From positions 1 to 42,098 of the forward strand of contig NZ_JAINRD010000040.1 in the NCBI RefSeq assembly GCF_020400605.1: a stretch of DNA of 42,098 bases. The letters are read 5' to 3'. The notes under the pieces are model-generated. The model was not told the DNA's origin. It made no database searches and saw only the letters and a list, made by a program, of their open reading frames with translations. Shown here piece by piece: positions 26,149 through 36,242 of this stretch (position 1 is its first letter; each line of letters opens with the position of its first letter). Made by a program: the position numbers and the translations under genes. Source of the stretch: Streptomyces aculeolatus (GTDB lineage Bacteria; Actinomycetota; Actinomycetes; Streptomycetales; Streptomycetaceae).

Positions 26149-28086
26149 GTGATCCAGGCCGTCGGACTCACGAGCAGGCCCCGCGGCGGCCGTCCGCCGG
26201 CCGTGCGCGACCTCACGTTCGAGGCCGATGCGGGCACCGTCACCGCGCTGCTCGGCGAACCCGGCGCCGGCAAGACCGCCGCGCTGCGCCTCATGCTCCA
26301 GTTGGACAGCGGCCGCGGCATCGCGCTCTACGACGGCCGCCCGCTCAGCCGGCTCACCGCCCCCGCCCGCGAGGTCGGCGCCGTGCTCGGCGACGTCGCA
26401 GGCCACCCCGCCCGCACCGTGCTCGCCCACCTGCGCATGCTCGCCGCCGCCGTGGGCGTCCCCGCGGCCCGGGCCGACGCCCTGCTCACGCACGTCGGAC
26501 TCGACGCACTTGCCGACGACCGGCTCGACGCCCTCTCCCTGAGCATGGACCGCCGCCTCGGCCTCGCCACCGCGCTCCTCGGCCAGCCGCACTCCCTCCT
26601 GCTCGACGACCCCGTACGCGACCTGCCCCGCCGCGAGGCGGCGTTCTACTACGCCCTGCTGCGCGAGCTGGCCGCCGCCGGCGTCTGCGTCGTGCTCGCC
26701 ACCGCCCAGCCCCGCGTCGCCGCCCACTTCGCCGACCGGGTGCTGACGCTGCGGGCCGGGCGGCTCGTCGCCGACGAGGAGGCCGACGACTTCGCCCGGC
26801 TGCGGCTGCGCCCCTGCGTCATCATCAGGACGCCGCAGTCCGAGCGGTTCGCCAGCTATCTCACGCGGCAGGCGAGCACGCCGGAACGCCGCATCGAGGT
26901 GGTACGCCGCGACGGCGGCGCCCTGGCCGTCTACGGGACCGACAGCGCGGCCGTCGGCGAACTCGCGTACCGCAACGGCATCCTGCTCCACCAACTCACC
27001 GACTCCTCCCACGAGTCCGCCCTCACCGCCGCCCCCGGGACCGGCGCGGCCACCCCGGCCGCCACGGCCACGGCCACACTAGAGCCCGGCACTGACACCG
27101 CCGCCGGGCCCGCCGACGCCGGCGACACCCCGCCCGCCGGAACCCGCATCCCCGCTCCTCTCGCGTCCCTCGACGCCGCCCCCGGCCCCGCCCCCGACGA
27201 CGGCCCCCTCGCCGGCCCGCTCCGCCGCCGCTGGCTCCCCGGCCCCGCCCACCCCCTGCGCTACGAGCTGCGCCGCGCCGCCTCCGGCTCCCGCCTGCCC
27301 CGCGTCGCCGCCGCCGGCACCCTCGCCGTCTCCGTCGCCGGCGCCGCGCTCCTCGCGCACTCCGCCGGCGGCTCGGCCGTCTCCGACGCCCCCGCCGTCC
27401 GCATGCTCACCGGCTGGGCACCGGTCCTCCCGCTGCCGCCCGCCGCCATCGGCGCCGGCCTGCTCGGCGCCCACGCCTTCGGCCAGGAGTTCAGCTTCCC
27501 TTCGCTCACCCCGGCCGTCGGCGCCGTGCCGCGCCGCCTCGGCCTGCTCTTCGCCAAGCTCGCCGTGAGCACGGCCGTGGCGCTGCTGCTCTTCACCGCG
27601 GTGCTGCTCGCGGACGCCACGGCGCTGCTGGTGCTCTTCGGCGACGTCGTGGACATGCCCGCGGACGGCGGTCTGCAGCTGCTGAGCTGGGCGGGCGTGA
27701 CGGTGGGCTGTGCCTGGACAGGGGTGCTGGCCGCCGGTCTGTTCACGTCGGCGTCGCTGGGGCTGGCCGCCGTGCTGACCGTGCCCGTCGCCGTCGCCCC
27801 CGGCATCCACGCGCTCGCCGACACCGGTGCCGTCCGCCGCCTCGGAGAACTCCCGCTGCAGCTCATGCGGGTACTGCACATCCCGCGGCCCGGCAGCGGA
27901 CTGCACCTCGGGGGCGTGTTCGGGGTGCCCGCCCAACCCTTCGGACACGCGCTGGTGTTGTCGCTCGGCGCCCTCCTCGGCGCCTACGTCCTGACCGCGG
28001 GCCGCGCCCGTTCCCTGGGGCGCGTGCTGGAGCGGAGCGGGTGTCCGAGTTTCGTACGGAAGGTTTTCAACTCGCCAGGTGAATAG
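26149..28086 (+). CDS. ABC ATPase-permease fusion with degenerate motifs
   Basis: A 645-residue single-chain protein. The ABC domain occupies residues 1-230: Walker A is GEPGAGKT (36-43), but the signature is LSLSMDRRLGLA instead of LSGGQ, Walker B ends LLLDDP with Asp154 in place of the catalytic Glu, and the H-loop reads ATAQP where ATH is usual. A disordered Pro/Ala linker follows (residues about 290-370). The rest has about six hydrophobic helices (for example RLGLLFAKLAVSTAVALLLF and VTVGCAWTGVLAAGLFTSAS). Start is GTG with GGGAGGTG. ATP hydrolysis is probably weak. It lies immediately upstream of whiH, consistent with S. coelicolor as I recall it. Confidence 0.85.
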   Translation: MIQAVGLTSRPRGGRPPAVRDLTFEADAGTVTALLGEPGAGKTAALRLMLQLDSGRGIALYDGRPLSRLTAPAREVGAVLGDVAGHPARTVLAHLRMLAAAVGVPAARADALLTHVGLDALADDRLDALSLSMDRRLGLATALLGQPHSLLLDDPVRDLPRREAAFYYALLRELAAAGVCVVLATAQPRVAAHFADRVLTLRAGRLVADEEADDFARLRLRPCVIIRTPQSERFASYLTRQASTPERRIEVVRRDGGALAVYGTDSAAVGELAYRNGILLHQLTDSSHESALTAAPGTGAATPAATATATLEPGTDTAAGPADAGDTPPAGTRIPAPLASLDAAPGPAPDDGPLAGPLRRRWLPGPAHPLRYELRRAASGSRLPRVAAAGTLAVSVAGAALLAHSAGGSAVSDAPAVRMLTGWAPVLPLPPAAIGAGLLGAHAFGQEFSFPSLTPAVGAVPRRLGLLFAKLAVSTAVALLLFTAVLLADATALLVLFGDVVDMPADGGLQLLSWAGVTVGCAWTGVLAAGLFTSASLGLAAVLTVPVAVAPGIHALADTGAVRRLGELPLQLMRVLHIPRPGSGLHLGGVFGVPAQPFGHALVLSLGALLGAYVLTAGRARSLGRVLERSGCPSFVRKVFNSPGE

Positions 28087-28172
28087 CCGGTTTCCCACCG
28101 TTTTGCTGCCCGGAAGGCGTCAATGGAGGGGCGCTGGGCGATCACCCTTTCGTGTGCTTTTCACCAAAGCCC

Positions 28173-28200
28173 TCAAGGCGGCCGGGACGTCCGCCGACAA
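28173..28200 (+). promoter_or_regulatory. Sigma-WhiG-type promoter of whiH
   Basis: TCAA, 16 nt, then GCCGACAA fits the FliA/WhiG consensus TAAA-N15/16-GCCGATAA with one change in each half. It ends 7 nt before the GTG at 28208, so whiH may be leaderless. WhiH is a known WhiG target during sporulation. Confidence 0.75.
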
Positions 28201-28207
28201 AGGTTTC

Positions 28208-29158
28208 GTGAGTACCCTTGCGCAGACCATGATGACGGCCCGTTCCTCCGAGTCCGGCTTCGCCAGCCACGGGGACCTGGACCGCTACCCGTACGCGGAC
28301 GGCCACGCGGCCGCCGCCCCCGCCGCTCCCGTCACCCCGGCAGCCGCCCCCGGCCCCGCCGGGCCGCCCGCCGCCCCCGCCCCGCCCGCCTGGGACTCCG
28401 GGGAGCCGGAGATCGGCCGCGTCGGCCGCCGCGCGGCGACCAGCCGGGGCCGCGGCCTCCACGGCCAACTCGTCCAGCAGCTCGGCCAGATGATCGTCTC
28501 GGGCGATCTGGGTGCCGACCGTCCGCTCGTGCCCGAGGAGATCGGGCAGCGCTTCGAGGTCTCCCGCACCGTGGTGCGCGAGTCCCTGCGCGTGCTGGAG
28601 GCCAAGGGTCTCGTCAGCGCCCGCCCCAACGTCGGCACCCGGGTCCGCCCGGTCAGCGACTGGAACCTGCTCGACCCGGACATCATCGAGTGGCGGGCCT
28701 TCGGCCCGCAGCGCGAGGACCAGCGCCGGGAGCTGTGCGAGCTGCGCTGGACGATCGAGCCGCTGGCCGCCAGGCTCGCCGCCGGCCACGGCCGCGGCGC
28801 CGTCCAGCAGCGCCTGACCGACATGGCCGAGATCATGAACCACGCGCTGGTGCAGGGCGACACGGTCACGTTCGCCCGCGCCGACGCCGAGTTCCACGCC
28901 CTGGTCCTCCAGGTCGCCGGGAACCGGATGCTGGAGCACCTGGCCGGCGTGGTCACCGCAGCCCTGCAGGTCTCCGGCGGCCCCGCCGGCGGCTGCGACC
29001 GCCCGAGCGAGGCTGCCGTCGCCCACCACGTGCACATCGTGGAGGCGCTGGGCAGCGGGGACGGCGCGGCCGCGGAGTCGGCCATGCGGCAGTTGCTCGG
29101 CGTGCACACGGAGGTCGGCGCGGGCGACCGCGTCGTGCCGGCGCCGCGCGAGCACTGA
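28208..29158 (+). CDS. whiH: Sporulation regulator WhiH (GntR/FadR type)
   Basis: A 316-residue regulator required for sporulation septation in aerial hyphae. An Ala/Pro-rich N-terminus of about 70 residues precedes the winged helix (LHGQLVQQLGQMIVSGDLGA, then EEIGQRFEVSRTVVRESLRV). The C-terminal FCD domain binds an effector and perhaps a metal (EIMNHALVQGDTVTFARADA, then EFHALVLQVAGN, and HHVHIVEALGSGDG). The GTG at 28208 gives VSTLAQTMMTARSS, which fits WhiH as I remember it, and sits 7 nt after the sigma-WhiG -10. An ATG 22-25 nt later is an alternative. It is followed by hrdB, as in other streptomycetes. Confidence 0.93.
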   Translation: MSTLAQTMMTARSSESGFASHGDLDRYPYADGHAAAAPAAPVTPAAAPGPAGPPAAPAPPAWDSGEPEIGRVGRRAATSRGRGLHGQLVQQLGQMIVSGDLGADRPLVPEEIGQRFEVSRTVVRESLRVLEAKGLVSARPNVGTRVRPVSDWNLLDPDIIEWRAFGPQREDQRRELCELRWTIEPLAARLAAGHGRGAVQQRLTDMAEIMNHALVQGDTVTFARADAEFHALVLQVAGNRMLEHLAGVVTAALQVSGGPAGGCDRPSEAAVAHHVHIVEALGSGDGAAAESAMRQLLGVHTEVGAGDRVVPAPREH

Positions 29159-29735
29159 CGGCGGGGTACGGGCGCGAGGCCCCGGCCCCGCGCGCCCCGT
29201 CGGTACGAGCACCGACACCGCCGCCGGCCCCGACCAGGGGACGGCGGCGCCGTGCTCCGGCCGCCCGCGGGCGGGCCCTGCCGACCGCGGGCCGCCCCGC
29301 CCCCAGCCGACCGCACACCGGCCGGCCGACCCCGCAGGCCGCCCGGCCCCGCCGGCCGCCGCGGTGCCGCCCGGACCCGGGACACCCCCGGACGGGCACG
29401 GGAGCGCACGGTGGGCAGCCGCCCGGATACGTACCGCGACACCCGCCCCGCAACCATGGGGAGCCCCGGCAGCCATCCACCCGCCCCCGAGGGCCCCGGA
29501 ACCCCGCAGGACCACCCGCTCGGGTGTCCGCGGCGCCCGAAAGGCCGCACCGGCCCCCACCACCCCACGCGCCCCGCGCCCCCGGCGCACAACCGCCGGA
29601 CAGCGGGCGTGCGGCGCGCTCCACCCGGGCGTCCGCACGCCCTCCGGGCGCCCGGACGGGCGGGCGGACCCCGGGCGGCTTTCGTGCGGCACGGCCGGTG
29701 GCGGTAGATTGTGACCTGGGCCACGTGGATTGGGC
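29159..29735. other. Long GC-rich leader region upstream of hrdB
   Basis: About 577 bp with stop-free frames on both strands but no recognisable protein. These frames are rich in Pro, Arg and Ala, as expected from GC-rich non-coding DNA. It holds a hairpin at 29219-29249 and the hrdB promoter region near its end. Confidence 0.55.
29219..29249 (+). terminator. Putative terminator downstream of whiH
   Basis: CGCCGCCG (29219-29226) pairs with CGGCGGCG (29242-29249), and CCCC pairs with GGGG inside the loop. It lies 60 bp after whiH. Confidence 0.55.
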
Positions 29736-29762
29736 GTAACGCTGTGCGGGAAGGCGCGATGA
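29736..29762 (+). promoter_or_regulatory. ShbA-type promoter of hrdB
   Basis: GTAAC, 16 nt, then CGATGA matches the promoter described for hrdB that is read by the sigma factor ShbA (recalled consensus GTAAC-N16-CGATGA). It lies about 95 bp before the hrdB start. Confidence 0.75.
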
Positions 29763-29856
29763 CCTAAGAGGTGGTGGCGCACGTATCGCGGTTCCGCCTC
29801 TACGCCGGTGGTCCATCCCCGCCACCGGTCGTTCCCATCGTTTCGAGAGGTTGTTC

Positions 29857-31440
<1,584 letters not shown>

Positions 31441-31454
31441 GCCGAGCGGCTTCC

Positions 31455-31490
31455 ACGCCCCCGACCTGCCGTGCCGCGGGTCGGGGGCGT
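31455..31490 (+). terminator. Terminator after hrdB
   Basis: Perfect 12-bp arms (ACGCCCCCGACC and its complement), a 12-nt loop and a following ATTTCT. It separates hrdB from the patatin-kinase module. Confidence 0.9.
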
Positions 31491-31637
31491 ATTTCTCCGC
31501 CCGGCGCACGCCGGCGCACACCGCCGCCCGCCGTGTCCGCGATACGTGCAGAAGGCAGTATGTATCCGTGAACTCTCCGGGAATTGACGCCACTTGCCGG
31601 GCATGACAATCTCGGATGCCCAGGGAGGACATGACTC

Positions 31638-32681
31638 ATGAGCAGTGCCATGCCGTGGCACGCGGACCATCCTGTGCTGACTGCCTTACGCCGTCGCCGG
31701 GAAAAGGGACATACGCACGACAAGCCCGTGGACGACCTCAAGATCGGGCTGGCCGTCGAGGGGGGCGGCATCCGCGGAGTCGTCTCGGCCGCCATGCTCT
31801 GCGCCCTTGAGGACTCCGGGCTCAATCAGGCGTTCGACACCATATATTCCGCTTCTTCCGGTGCCATCAACAGCGCCTACTTCCTCAACGGCGAGACGTG
31901 GTATTGGCTTTCGATCTACTACGACGACCTCGCCACCCGGACGTTCGTCGACTTCCGCCGCGCGCTGCGCGGCCGCATCATGGACCTGGACTACGCGTTC
32001 GAGGTCGTCGACAACGTCAAGCCGCTCGGGTACGAGAAGGTCATCGCCTCCCCGACCAGGCTCCACGTCGCCGTCACCCTCGTCGACGAGATCCGCACCG
32101 AGGCCGTCACCGACTTCACCTCGCGCGCGGACCTGCGCGCCGCCCTCGTCGCCAGCGCCTGGCTGCCCGTCGCGCTGCGCGGCACGGCCGACTTCCGCGG
32201 CTCCAGGGCGGTCGACGGCGGCGTCCTCACCCCGCACCCGTACAAGCTGGCGCTGGCGGACGGCTGCACGCACGTGCTGTCCCTGAGCACCCGCCCCATC
32301 CAGCCGCCCGCACAGAAGCTGTCGGTCTCGCAGCGCTGGGCGATCCGCCACCTCGACCGCATCCGCGACGGACTCGGCCGGGGCTACGGCGAGGCCATCA
32401 CCGGCTACCGGGACGAGCGCACCATGCTGCAGCGGCGGATGACCGAGCCTGGGGACGCCCCGTACGTGCTCGACATCGCGCCGCTGTCGTGGATGCCGCA
32501 GGTCAAGCGGCACGAGCTGGACCCCGGCCGGATCCTCGGCGGTGCCCGCGGCGGGTACGAGGTGATGTACTGCGCAGTCGAGGGCAAAGACCCCGAGCTG
32601 ATAAGGAACGGCCGTATTCGCGCCGTACCCCAACTGACCATCGTGACGAAGGACGATGCCAACAACCGGCAGCGCGCGTAA
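31638..32681 (+). CDS. Patatin-like phospholipase
   Basis: A 347-residue patatin-fold lipid acyl hydrolase. The oxyanion motif GGGIRG is at 42-47; the nucleophile motif reads SASSG with Ser73 (the usual G-x-S-x-G has lost its first Gly); and the dyad partner is Asp193 in DGG. There is no signal peptide, so it acts in the cytosol or on the inner face of the membrane. The ATG has GGGAGGA 8 nt upstream. The gene overlaps the kinase-like gene by 26 bp. The first 300 bp is noticeably more A/T-rich, with codons such as ATA and TAT, hinting at acquisition by transfer. Confidence 0.87.
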   Translation: MSSAMPWHADHPVLTALRRRREKGHTHDKPVDDLKIGLAVEGGGIRGVVSAAMLCALEDSGLNQAFDTIYSASSGAINSAYFLNGETWYWLSIYYDDLATRTFVDFRRALRGRIMDLDYAFEVVDNVKPLGYEKVIASPTRLHVAVTLVDEIRTEAVTDFTSRADLRAALVASAWLPVALRGTADFRGSRAVDGGVLTPHPYKLALADGCTHVLSLSTRPIQPPAQKLSVSQRWAIRHLDRIRDGLGRGYGEAITGYRDERTMLQRRMTEPGDAPYVLDIAPLSWMPQVKRHELDPGRILGGARGGYEVMYCAVEGKDPELIRNGRIRAVPQLTIVTKDDANNRQRA

Positions 32682-35037
32682 TCTCCGCGCCATCATCCGC
32701 GCCTTATCCCCGGCTGTGCCCGCGCAGGGCGCGGCCGGTTCGGCGACCCGGGAAGAGACCGCGTTATGCGAGTGGGGCCCGGAGGACTGGAGCCGGGTCC
32801 TTTTCGCCCTGCCGTTCGAGGCGCACAGTTTCAGCGGCGAGTTCGAGCAGTCGTGGGAAACGGTCATCGAACAGCTGACCCGCTGGCGTACGGAATTCGC
32901 CACCCGCCCGGAGCCGTTTCGCAGCGAGTTCCGGGCGGTCGGCGGATACCTCGGCCTGCTCCTCCTCACCCTGGTGTCGCTGGCCCACTCCTACCAGCGC
33001 CGCTACGACCAGGGTGAGCGCACGCCGCACGACTGCGCGGCCCTGTGCGTGCCGGCGGTCGAGGACCCGGCGGTGCGGGAGGCGATCCGGACGCTGTACG
33101 CGCCCGACGTCCCGATCCCCGACGTGGAGGGCAGCGCGGACGGGGACGCCGCGACGCTCGACGCGTGGCGCGACGTCGACGCCGGGACGCTGCGCTTCCA
33201 CCGCCACGGCACCACGTCGTTCATCCTGACCGGACTCCCGCTGCGCCAGGCGCACGGGCGGCGCATCCCGTTCGCCCTCAAGTGCATCGTCTACCCCTAC
33301 CTGCGGGTGCCGACCATCGTCCGGGCCACCCGCGACTACCGCTCCTCCTACGGCGACGTGCGCGCGGGGGAGGACGCGGTGACGGAGGCGCTACCGCTGG
33401 CCCGCGCGTGGGCGAGCAGCGGGCGGTGGATCCTCATGGACTTCGTGCCCGGCGAAACCCTCGCCGAGTATCTGAGCCGCCAGCAGGCCAGCCCGCGCAT
33501 ACGGCTCGACCTGCTGCGCGACCTCGGCCCCCGGCTGCTGGGGGTGCTGGACGAACTCGACCGGTGCGGCCTGCGTCACGGCGACCTCTCCCCGTCCAAC
33601 ATCATCCTCAGCGGCCCGGGTTCGGGACCGGGCGGCGGTACGGGCGCGGGGGACCACCGCTTCGTCCTCATCGACCTCGGCGTCAACTACCTGTACTCCC
33701 ACACCGTCCCCGGCTCCGGCGGCCCCGACGCGGCGTTCGTGGCGCCCGAGGTGCGCAGCGAGACCATGGTGGTCGACCCGCGGCAGGCCGACCTGTACGC
33801 CGTCGGGCAGCTCCTCGTCGCGATCGGCGGCGGGCACCGCGAGACGGCCGCGGCCGGCGTGAGCGCCGTGACCGTACCCGACGCCTTCTACGCGGAGACG
33901 CCCCTGCTGGCCCGCTTCGTCGAGGACCTCACCGACCGGGTCCCGGAGAACCGGCTGCTGCTCTTCCGGCCGACGCCGGGGGAGCGGCTCTATCCCCAGT
34001 TGCTGCACTTCTACGAGGAGGAGCTGGCGGCCGTCGAGGCGACCCGCGCGCAGAGCGCCGGCACCCGCTTCGTCCGGCTGTACACGCCGCTCGCCGGGGC
34101 GCCGCGGCAGCAGCTCCAGATGTGGCGGATCCGGCGCACCCAGTCGCTGTACCACGACCCGCACCGCGGCATGCACGTGCGGTGGCTGCTGTTCTTCTCC
34201 TGGCTGTCGGCCGCGGCCTGGTACGTCGCCGCCTGGGTCGTCATCACGTACTGGCTGCGCGACCTCGACTGGGACTGGGGCAACAACTACGTCACCCTGC
34301 TGCAGCGCACCAACAGCGCGGGCGAACAGGAGCTTCCGCTGCTCGACGGGCTGCGGCTGGACGGCTACACCATCCCCGACAACTCCGCCAACGCCCCGGT
34401 GCGGCTGGTCGGTATGAGCTTCCTGCTGGCCGGCGCCCGGTACTACCAGAACCTCTTCGCCGGCCTCACCCCGCTGGTCGCGGGCCGGGGGCAGGGGCGG
34501 CTGAGCCGGCGGGCCCTCCTGGCCGAGGTCTCGATGCGGCTGTTCACGCTCATCCCCGCCGTGCTGGTGCTGTCGACCACGCTGTTCCACCGCGACTGGT
34601 GGCCCATCTGCACCGCGATCGGCATCCTGTCCACCGCGCTGTGCAACGCCGCCTGCCTGATCTTCGCCCGCGCCGCCATCGCCGAAGCGCGCGCCAGGCA
34701 ACTGGGGACGGTGCCGCAGGGCCGGATCGCCGGCCTCGACGCGCTCTACAGCTGGACGCTGACGGCCGGCTTCTACAGCGTGGCCTGCTGGGGCATCGGG
34801 CTGTCGATCTACGCGGGCACCGCGAAGGACGTGTACATCTACGCCGGCTCCGTGGCCGCCATCAACGTGGTGATCTTCTACATCGCCAGGTGCAGCGGCA
34901 GCGCCGCCGACGAGGTGCGCACCATCCTGACCCGTGCCTGCCTCGCCTCCGAACGGCTGCGCCACCTGCCGGTCCCCGCGGCGACGGCGGCACCGGCGGT
35001 GACGTCCGCCCCGGCGGCCGCACCGGCGACGCCGTGA
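32656..35037 (+). CDS. Membrane-anchored Hanks-type kinase homologue
   Basis: A 793-residue protein. The first 170 residues form an all-alpha domain of unknown type. A kinase-like domain spans about 170-450: Lys209 in FALKC, hinge ILMDFVPGETLAEYL, catalytic loop HGDLSPSN (Asp310, Asn315; His-Gly-Asp instead of His-Arg-Asp), metal-binding Asp340 in IDLG (replacing DFG), APE at 363-365, and DLYAVGQLL. The last part has about five transmembrane helices (511-533, 584-608, 628-644, 650-673, 699-721, 726-745) with a polar loop (534-580) probably outside. It overlaps the patatin gene by 26 bp, implying coupled translation. Kinase activity is likely, but the substrate is unknown. Confidence 0.82.
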   Translation: MPTTGSARNLRAIIRALSPAVPAQGAAGSATREETALCEWGPEDWSRVLFALPFEAHSFSGEFEQSWETVIEQLTRWRTEFATRPEPFRSEFRAVGGYLGLLLLTLVSLAHSYQRRYDQGERTPHDCAALCVPAVEDPAVREAIRTLYAPDVPIPDVEGSADGDAATLDAWRDVDAGTLRFHRHGTTSFILTGLPLRQAHGRRIPFALKCIVYPYLRVPTIVRATRDYRSSYGDVRAGEDAVTEALPLARAWASSGRWILMDFVPGETLAEYLSRQQASPRIRLDLLRDLGPRLLGVLDELDRCGLRHGDLSPSNIILSGPGSGPGGGTGAGDHRFVLIDLGVNYLYSHTVPGSGGPDAAFVAPEVRSETMVVDPRQADLYAVGQLLVAIGGGHRETAAAGVSAVTVPDAFYAETPLLARFVEDLTDRVPENRLLLFRPTPGERLYPQLLHFYEEELAAVEATRAQSAGTRFVRLYTPLAGAPRQQLQMWRIRRTQSLYHDPHRGMHVRWLLFFSWLSAAAWYVAAWVVITYWLRDLDWDWGNNYVTLLQRTNSAGEQELPLLDGLRLDGYTIPDNSANAPVRLVGMSFLLAGARYYQNLFAGLTPLVAGRGQGRLSRRALLAEVSMRLFTLIPAVLVLSTTLFHRDWWPICTAIGILSTALCNAACLIFARAAIAEARARQLGTVPQGRIAGLDALYSWTLTAGFYSVACWGIGLSIYAGTAKDVYIYAGSVAAINVVIFYIARCSGSAADEVRTILTRACLASERLRHLPVPAATAAPAVTSAPAAAPATP

Positions 35038-35088
35038 CCGCGGTCCCCCGGGCGGCTCCCGGGAGCCGCGGGTAGTTCGGATGCCACG

Positions 35089-35122
35089 CCCGCCCGACCT
35101 GCGTCGCCGCAGGTCGGGCGGG
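35089..35122 (+). terminator. Terminator after the kinase gene
   Basis: Perfect 15-bp arms (CCCGCCCGACCTGCG and its complement) with a TCGC loop, then TTGT. It ends the patatin-kinase unit before the protease. Confidence 0.92.
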
Positions 35123-35223
35123 TTGTCCGGGGTCCCGCCCGCGGCGTGACCGAGTGCGGCCCGCGCCCCGCTGCCGGAGGCTGAGTGCACGACGCCCAAG
35201 CCTCACGCCGTCAGGGAGACCCC

Positions 35224-36066
35224 ATGCGCCTGCGTCTTCGCTCGATATTCGCCGCCGCCGTCGCGGTGCTGCTGCCCCCGGCCGTGCTCGGTCAGGCCCC
35301 GCCCGCGGCGGCGGACGGTGTGGTGGTCGGGGGGAAGCCGGTGGGCATCGAGGACAGTCCCTGGACGGTCGCGCTGACCAGCAAGAAGCTCTTCGGCGAG
35401 GAGCGGTCGGGACAGTTCTGCGCGGGTGTGCTGGTGTCCGAGCAGGTGGTACTGACGGCCGCGCACTGCCTTGCCGAGGAGACGCTCGGGGTGCACTGGA
35501 GCAAGGTCGGCGATCTGAGCGTCGTGGCCGGCCGGGGCGACCTGGCGAGCACCGAGGGCAAGGAGCTCGCCATCGAGCGGGTGTGGGTGAACCCCGACTA
35601 CGACGGCTGGACCAACGCCGGCGACGTCGCCGTGCTGCGCCTGAAGCGCCCGGCCGAGGCGGCGCGGTTCCTCAAGCTGGCGAAGAAGGCGGACGACCCG
35701 GCGTACGAGCCGGGCTCGCCGGCCCGCGTCTACGGCTGGGGGGCCACCGACGGGAGCGCCCGCTACCCCACGACGCTGCACGCCGCGGACGTCGAGGTGC
35801 TGCCGGACACCGTCTGCGAGCGCGCGTACCCGGGGAGTCCCGAGGGCCGCTACGTCGCGGCGTCGATGGTCTGCGCGGGGCTGATGCGCGGCGGCCCGGA
35901 CGCCTGCCAGGGCGACAGCGGCGGCCCGCTGGTCGTACGCGGGCGGCTGGTGGGCCTGGTCTCGTGGGGCGGGGGCTGCGGAGAGAAGGGCCGTCCGGGC
36001 GTCTACACGCGGGTCTCCGCGGCCGTGGAGACGGTCATGGCACACAGGCCCGGCAAGGGGTCCTGA
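35224..36066 (+). CDS. Secreted trypsin-like serine protease
   Basis: A 280-residue chymotrypsin-fold protease. A Sec signal peptide covers about residues 1-30 (MRLRLRSIFAAAVAVLLPPA then cleavage near AAA-DG). The mature chain begins near VVVGG, so activation by N-terminal processing is likely. The catalytic triad is His81 in LTAAHC, Asp134 in AGDVAVLRL and Ser232 in GDSGGP. Cys66/Cys82 and CAGLM/CQGDSGG form the family disulphides. GGGAGA precedes the ATG. A gene of this kind lies between hrdB and parE in S. coelicolor, as I recall. Confidence 0.93.
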   Translation: MRLRLRSIFAAAVAVLLPPAVLGQAPPAAADGVVVGGKPVGIEDSPWTVALTSKKLFGEERSGQFCAGVLVSEQVVLTAAHCLAEETLGVHWSKVGDLSVVAGRGDLASTEGKELAIERVWVNPDYDGWTNAGDVAVLRLKRPAEAARFLKLAKKADDPAYEPGSPARVYGWGATDGSARYPTTLHAADVEVLPDTVCERAYPGSPEGRYVAASMVCAGLMRGGPDACQGDSGGPLVVRGRLVGLVSWGGGCGEKGRPGVYTRVSAAVETVMAHRPGKGS

Positions 36067-36088
36067 GGAGCACAGAGCCCGCCCGGGC

Positions 36089-36139
36089 GCCCGTACGGCG
36101 TGCTGCCGGACAGGGCCGCGGCGAAGCCGCCGTACGGGC
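36089..36139. terminator. Hairpin between protease and DUF7455 gene
   Basis: Perfect 12-bp arms (GCCCGTACGGCG and its complement) with a 27-nt loop, between two convergent genes. A second imperfect hairpin around 36163-36193 follows. Confidence 0.6.
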
Positions 36140-36242
36140 CCGTACCGCCCCGGAAACCGACGAGGCGGCCATCCCCAGTGGGAATGACCGCCTGAATCCG
36201 GCCCGGGGGCCGCACGAGGCTCGTCGGGCTGACGTCGGCGCG

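Noticed and set aside
29252..29707. Open frames in the hrdB upstream region
   Set aside because: They consist almost only of Pro, Arg, Ala and Gly, have no ribosome binding site and lie before the known type of hrdB promoter.
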